Below, piece by piece: positions 14,867 to 16,566 of a stretch of DNA of 16,566 bases. The position numbers and the translations under genes are program-made. Origin of the DNA: Bacteroidia bacterium (GTDB taxonomy: Bacteria; Bacteroidota; Bacteroidia; UKL13-3). The notes under the pieces were generated by a model. It searched no databases. It was not told the DNA's origin and saw nothing but the letters and a program-made list of their open reading frames with translations. Within the stretch, counting starts at the first letter, position 1; each line of letters starts with the position of its first letter. The DNA lies in contig JAKRSG010000159.1 in the NCBI GenBank assembly GCA_022402405.1, forward strand, positions 1-16,566, given 5' to 3'.

Positions 14867-15326
14867 TATTTGTTCTATATTTTAATTGTAATCCCATTAA
14901 AAAATTACGTAGGATTTGATCTTTACATACTCGATATTGGTCTTGATTCGGATTTCTAAACAAAGCACTCAATTCATGCCTGCTAAATTTAAAATCTGCT
15001 AATAGCAATATCGATAATATATCATCGTCTTTTAGGTTCAGAGCGATCTTAAGTTTTCTTAAAATTAAATTATTGTTTAAGCTTTTCTCAGGCTTTGGAG
15101 TTTCATCATCTTTCTTGCCTCTATTCTTAATGATAAACCCATTTAAAAAGGCAGCAAGTTCTATGTCATACAGCCCCACAAAATCTGGGTCCTCATCTTT
15201 TTTGAGCCAATTACTCAAGGTCTCTCTGCTTACCTCCAATGTGCCTATGGCAAACGTCTCCATCATTTTGGTGTCGTTTAAGGAAAAGGCAAATCGCAAG
15301 CGTCTTAATATATCATTGTTTTGCAT
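14829..15326 (-). CDS. DUF1456 (YehS-like) protein
   Basis: The 165-residue protein has two copies of the DUF1456 repeat, as in E. coli YehS (about 156 residues). Copy one is at about 1-68 (NNDILRRLRFAFSL, then VSRETLSNWLKKDEDPDF, then LAAFLNGFIIKNRG). Copy two is at about 84-152 (NLILRKLKIALNLKDDDI, then FLMGLQLKYR). The function of the family is unknown. I start at the ATG 15326, because the family begins with NNDILRRLR and the upstream in-frame start is only a TTG at 15347. The 3' end overlaps the serine hydrolase start by 38 bases in another frame, suggesting cotranscription. The last residues (about 153-165) fall in the overlap and are not part of the repeats. Confidence 0.88.
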   Translation of the reverse strand: MQNNDILRRLRFAFSLNDTKMMETFAIGTLEVSRETLSNWLKKDEDPDFVGLYDIELAAFLNGFIIKNRGKKDDETPKPEKSLNNNLILRKLKIALNLKDDDILSILLLADFKFSRHELSALFRNPNQDQYRVCKDQILRNFLMGLQLKYRTNNDNQASANSTKN

Positions 15327-15367
15327 AACGGATTTAACAGCATGCAAGATAATGTTATTGTGGTATA

Positions 15368-15517
15368 TTATAATTTAGATTTTTCTGGCTTTAATAAAAA
15401 GCTCTTGTGGCATTTTAAACAACGATAACGCCTATATCCAGGGCGTATTATTTTGTGTAAAATCGATCTCTTGATTCTTTCTAAGTCTATTTCGCTTTGA
15501 CACTTGGGGCATTTCAT
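15368..15517 (-). CDS. Small zinc-ribbon protein (49 residues)
   Basis: A short open frame reads MKCPKCQSEIDLER at the start and carries two CxxC knuckles, Cys3/Cys6 and Cys33/Cys36, 26 residues apart, in a Lys/Arg-rich chain ending KPEKSKL. Four cysteines in this spacing form a plausible single zinc site. The stretch GYRRYRCLKCHKSF resembles the zinc ribbons at the start of IS1-type and related transposases as well as free-standing ribbons, but no transposase follows. The stop lies 41 bases before the DUF1456 ATG on the same strand, so it is probably the first gene of that group. It is short, and no clear promoter was found upstream; the paired CxxC motifs are the main support. Confidence 0.7.
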   Translation of the reverse strand: MKCPKCQSEIDLERIKRSILHKIIRPGYRRYRCLKCHKSFLLKPEKSKL

Positions 15518-15648
15518 ACCGCGATTATAAAAATTTGATTCTACTTTAATGTTAATTATTTACTATTTGGTAGGATTTGTATAGTATTGGGGGTTTTATG
15601 TAGATTTTGTACTACAAATGAGTTGCTATTTTGTGATTCTCAAAAAAG

Positions 15649-15656
15649 TATATTTG
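15649..15656 (+). promoter_or_regulatory. Candidate -7 box for the 15677 lipoprotein gene
   Basis: TATATTTG matches TAnnTTTG and would start a message near 15663, about 14 bases before the ATG. TTTG lies 15 bases upstream of it and TTG 23 bases upstream; neither is the standard 19. Confidence 0.35.
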
Positions 15657-15676
15657 TTGCTAGAAATTATGATATC

Positions 15677-16354
15677 ATGAAAATAAACTCAATCATTCAA
15701 TCTATTGTAGGGAGCTTGCTTTTAATATTGCTGTTTCCTTCATGTGCTCCAACCCGACTAGTAAAGCCTTTGCAAAAAGGGGAGCAAGCTATTGGTGGAA
15801 ACTTTGGTGGGCCGCTCATAAAATTAGGTAGTACGCCCATTACAATTCCATATACAAGTGCCTTTTATGCAAAAGGCTTAACAGATAAAACTTCTGTTTA
15901 TGGTTCTATGCATTTAACGGCTCTGGCCTTTGGGGTATTTCAAACAGATATAGGAGTTTGCAGAGAATTGTATTCAAACCAAAAATATGAAATGGGTTTA
16001 AGTGTAAATCCTGCTCTAACATTTGCCGTAGATCGTTGGGAATGGAATACAAAAATTTGGCCTCAATTAGATGTAAATATATACAAAAATTGGGGAGCAA
16101 AAAAAATGTTATATGCTGGAGTTAATCATTGGTTTGAGCCCAGTAATATGAGAGCACACAATGAAAAACAAGAGAAGTTTGTATATGTTAATCCGCATGT
16201 AGGTTTTATGTATACGCCCAAAAAATGGACCTATGGAATAGAAACCAAATGGGTGGCACCGAGTGTTTCAAATGTGCCTAATGTGGCCGATTATATTGGT
16301 ATAAATAAAAAGGGTGCTATTGGTGTTTATGTTCAATTTGTAAGAAGATTCTAA
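15677..16354 (+). CDS. Predicted envelope lipoprotein with beta-barrel-like sequence
   Basis: I start at the ATG 15677 (225 residues); the frame is open further upstream to 15587, but that extension would precede the signal peptide and lie before the candidate promoter. Residues 1-23 form a lipoprotein signal with SLLLILLFPSC, Cys23 the lipid site; the FPSC box is loose but usual for Bacteroidota. The rest alternates aromatic and polar residues in short beta-like strands (TSVYGSMHLTALAFG, KYEMGLSVNPALTF, KMLYAGVNHWF, FVYVNPHVGFMYTP) with Gly turns, and ends in VRRF, a terminal Phe as in outer-membrane barrels. I do not recognise a named family. It is joined to the next gene by TAATG, so the pair probably act together at the envelope. 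Confidence 0.8.
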   Translation: MKINSIIQSIVGSLLLILLFPSCAPTRLVKPLQKGEQAIGGNFGGPLIKLGSTPITIPYTSAFYAKGLTDKTSVYGSMHLTALAFGVFQTDIGVCRELYSNQKYEMGLSVNPALTFAVDRWEWNTKIWPQLDVNIYKNWGAKKMLYAGVNHWFEPSNMRAHNEKQEKFVYVNPHVGFMYTPKKWTYGIETKWVAPSVSNVPNVADYIGINKKGAIGVYVQFVRRF

Positions 16355-16566
16355 TGAAAAGTATAACTCGTTTTTGGTTCAAAACAATAGTGTTGTTTTG
16401 CCTAAGTTTTAGCTTAAGTTCTTGCCTCCGTTTAGATAGTAATTTGTATAATATTAGCGATAAAATTACAGAATACAAATGGGATAACTACACAGGATTG
16501 CAGGATTTTAAATTGGATGATTCGTATAAAATTCAGGATAGTATGCACCATGTGTTTACGTTAAAT
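16354..16566 (+). CDS. Lipoprotein, N-terminal part (cut by window edge)
   Basis: The ATG shares its A with the preceding stop (TAATG, 16352-16356). The 71 codons present encode a signal peptide, KTIVLFCLSFSLSSC, with Cys24 as the probable lipid site, and then a mature start YNISDKITEYKWDNY. The segment continues into DSMHHVFTLN at the edge. That pattern reminds me of N-termini of Bacteroidota secreted alpha/beta hydrolases, but no catalytic motif is in view and this is weak. The gene continues beyond the right edge, so total length is unknown. Confidence 0.75.
   Translation, partial: MKSITRFWFKTIVLFCLSFSLSSCLRLDSNLYNISDKITEYKWDNYTGLQDFKLDDSYKIQDSMHHVFTLN

Noticed and set aside
15368..15517. 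Calling the zinc ribbon a transposase remnant
   Set aside because: No downstream transposase frame, terminal inverted repeats or target duplications were seen, and the frame ends cleanly before a conserved gene.
15587..15676. N-terminal extension of the 15677 lipoprotein by 30 codons
   Set aside because: It would bury the signal peptide and crosses the candidate -7 box at 15649-15656.
904..16381. Reading the TTGGTTCA octamer as a Chi-like or chromosome-segregation (KOPS-like) site
   Set aside because: Those sites are strongly skewed to one strand; here the copies are split 6 to 9. One window cannot exclude it fully.
1..16566. CRISPR arrays, tRNA or rRNA genes, defence islands, integrases
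   Set aside because: No regularly spaced repeats, cloverleaf sequences or diagnostic protein motifs were seen on either strand; nearly all sequence is taken up by the genes listed.

Overview
The window is a stretch of AT-rich bacterial chromosome (roughly 37-38% G+C by eye) from a member of the Bacteroidota. The evidence is consistent: a secreted protein ends in a type IX secretion (T9SS) sorting domain, several lipoproteins have Bacteroidota-style signal peptides, Rho carries the long low-complexity insertion typical of the phylum, and upstream regions contain the Bacteroidota promoter form TTTG-N19-TAnnTTTG. I cannot place it below phylum. No tRNA, rRNA, CRISPR array, insertion sequence, prophage or intergenic stretch over 200 bases was seen. 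Both edges cut through genes.

Left block, 1-6544, all on the minus strand and read from high to low coordinates. pdhA (pyruvate dehydrogenase E1 alpha) and a membrane-anchored TPR protein form one unit that ends at a strong hairpin terminator (4801-4836). Next come ribH (riboflavin synthesis), a 500-residue lipoprotein of unknown function, purN and purH (purine synthesis), and the start of mreB (cell shape). A good promoter sits over the end of ribH and probably drives lipoprotein-purN-purH, perhaps through to mreB.

Middle block, 6731-12294. A CNNM/CorC-type membrane protein with CBS domains and recF run rightward, 3 bases apart. recF converges on rho, and the two genes overlap by 4 bases at a shared TTAA. 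rho is on the minus strand, preceded by a leader of about 80 bases, and phr (photolyase) lies upstream on the same strand.

Right block, 12406-16566. A secreted T9SS cargo protein with YD-like repeats converges on a minus-strand group made of a 49-residue zinc ribbon, a DUF1456/YehS-like protein and a secreted serine hydrolase. A bidirectional terminator separates the two sides. At the right end a predicted lipid-modified, beta-rich envelope protein is joined through TAATG to a truncated second lipoprotein.

Most of the window is housekeeping, and I found no defence or mobile system. The most unusual signal is not a gene. The octamer TTGGTTCA occurs 15 times on the two strands, where base composition predicts about 0.7. 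It appears in several reading frames and in intergenic DNA, and some copies extend to TTGGTTCAGCC followed by A/T-rich sequence. Its density and near-lack of strand preference resemble a dispersed genomic signal such as a DNA uptake sequence, but this needs a genome-wide test.
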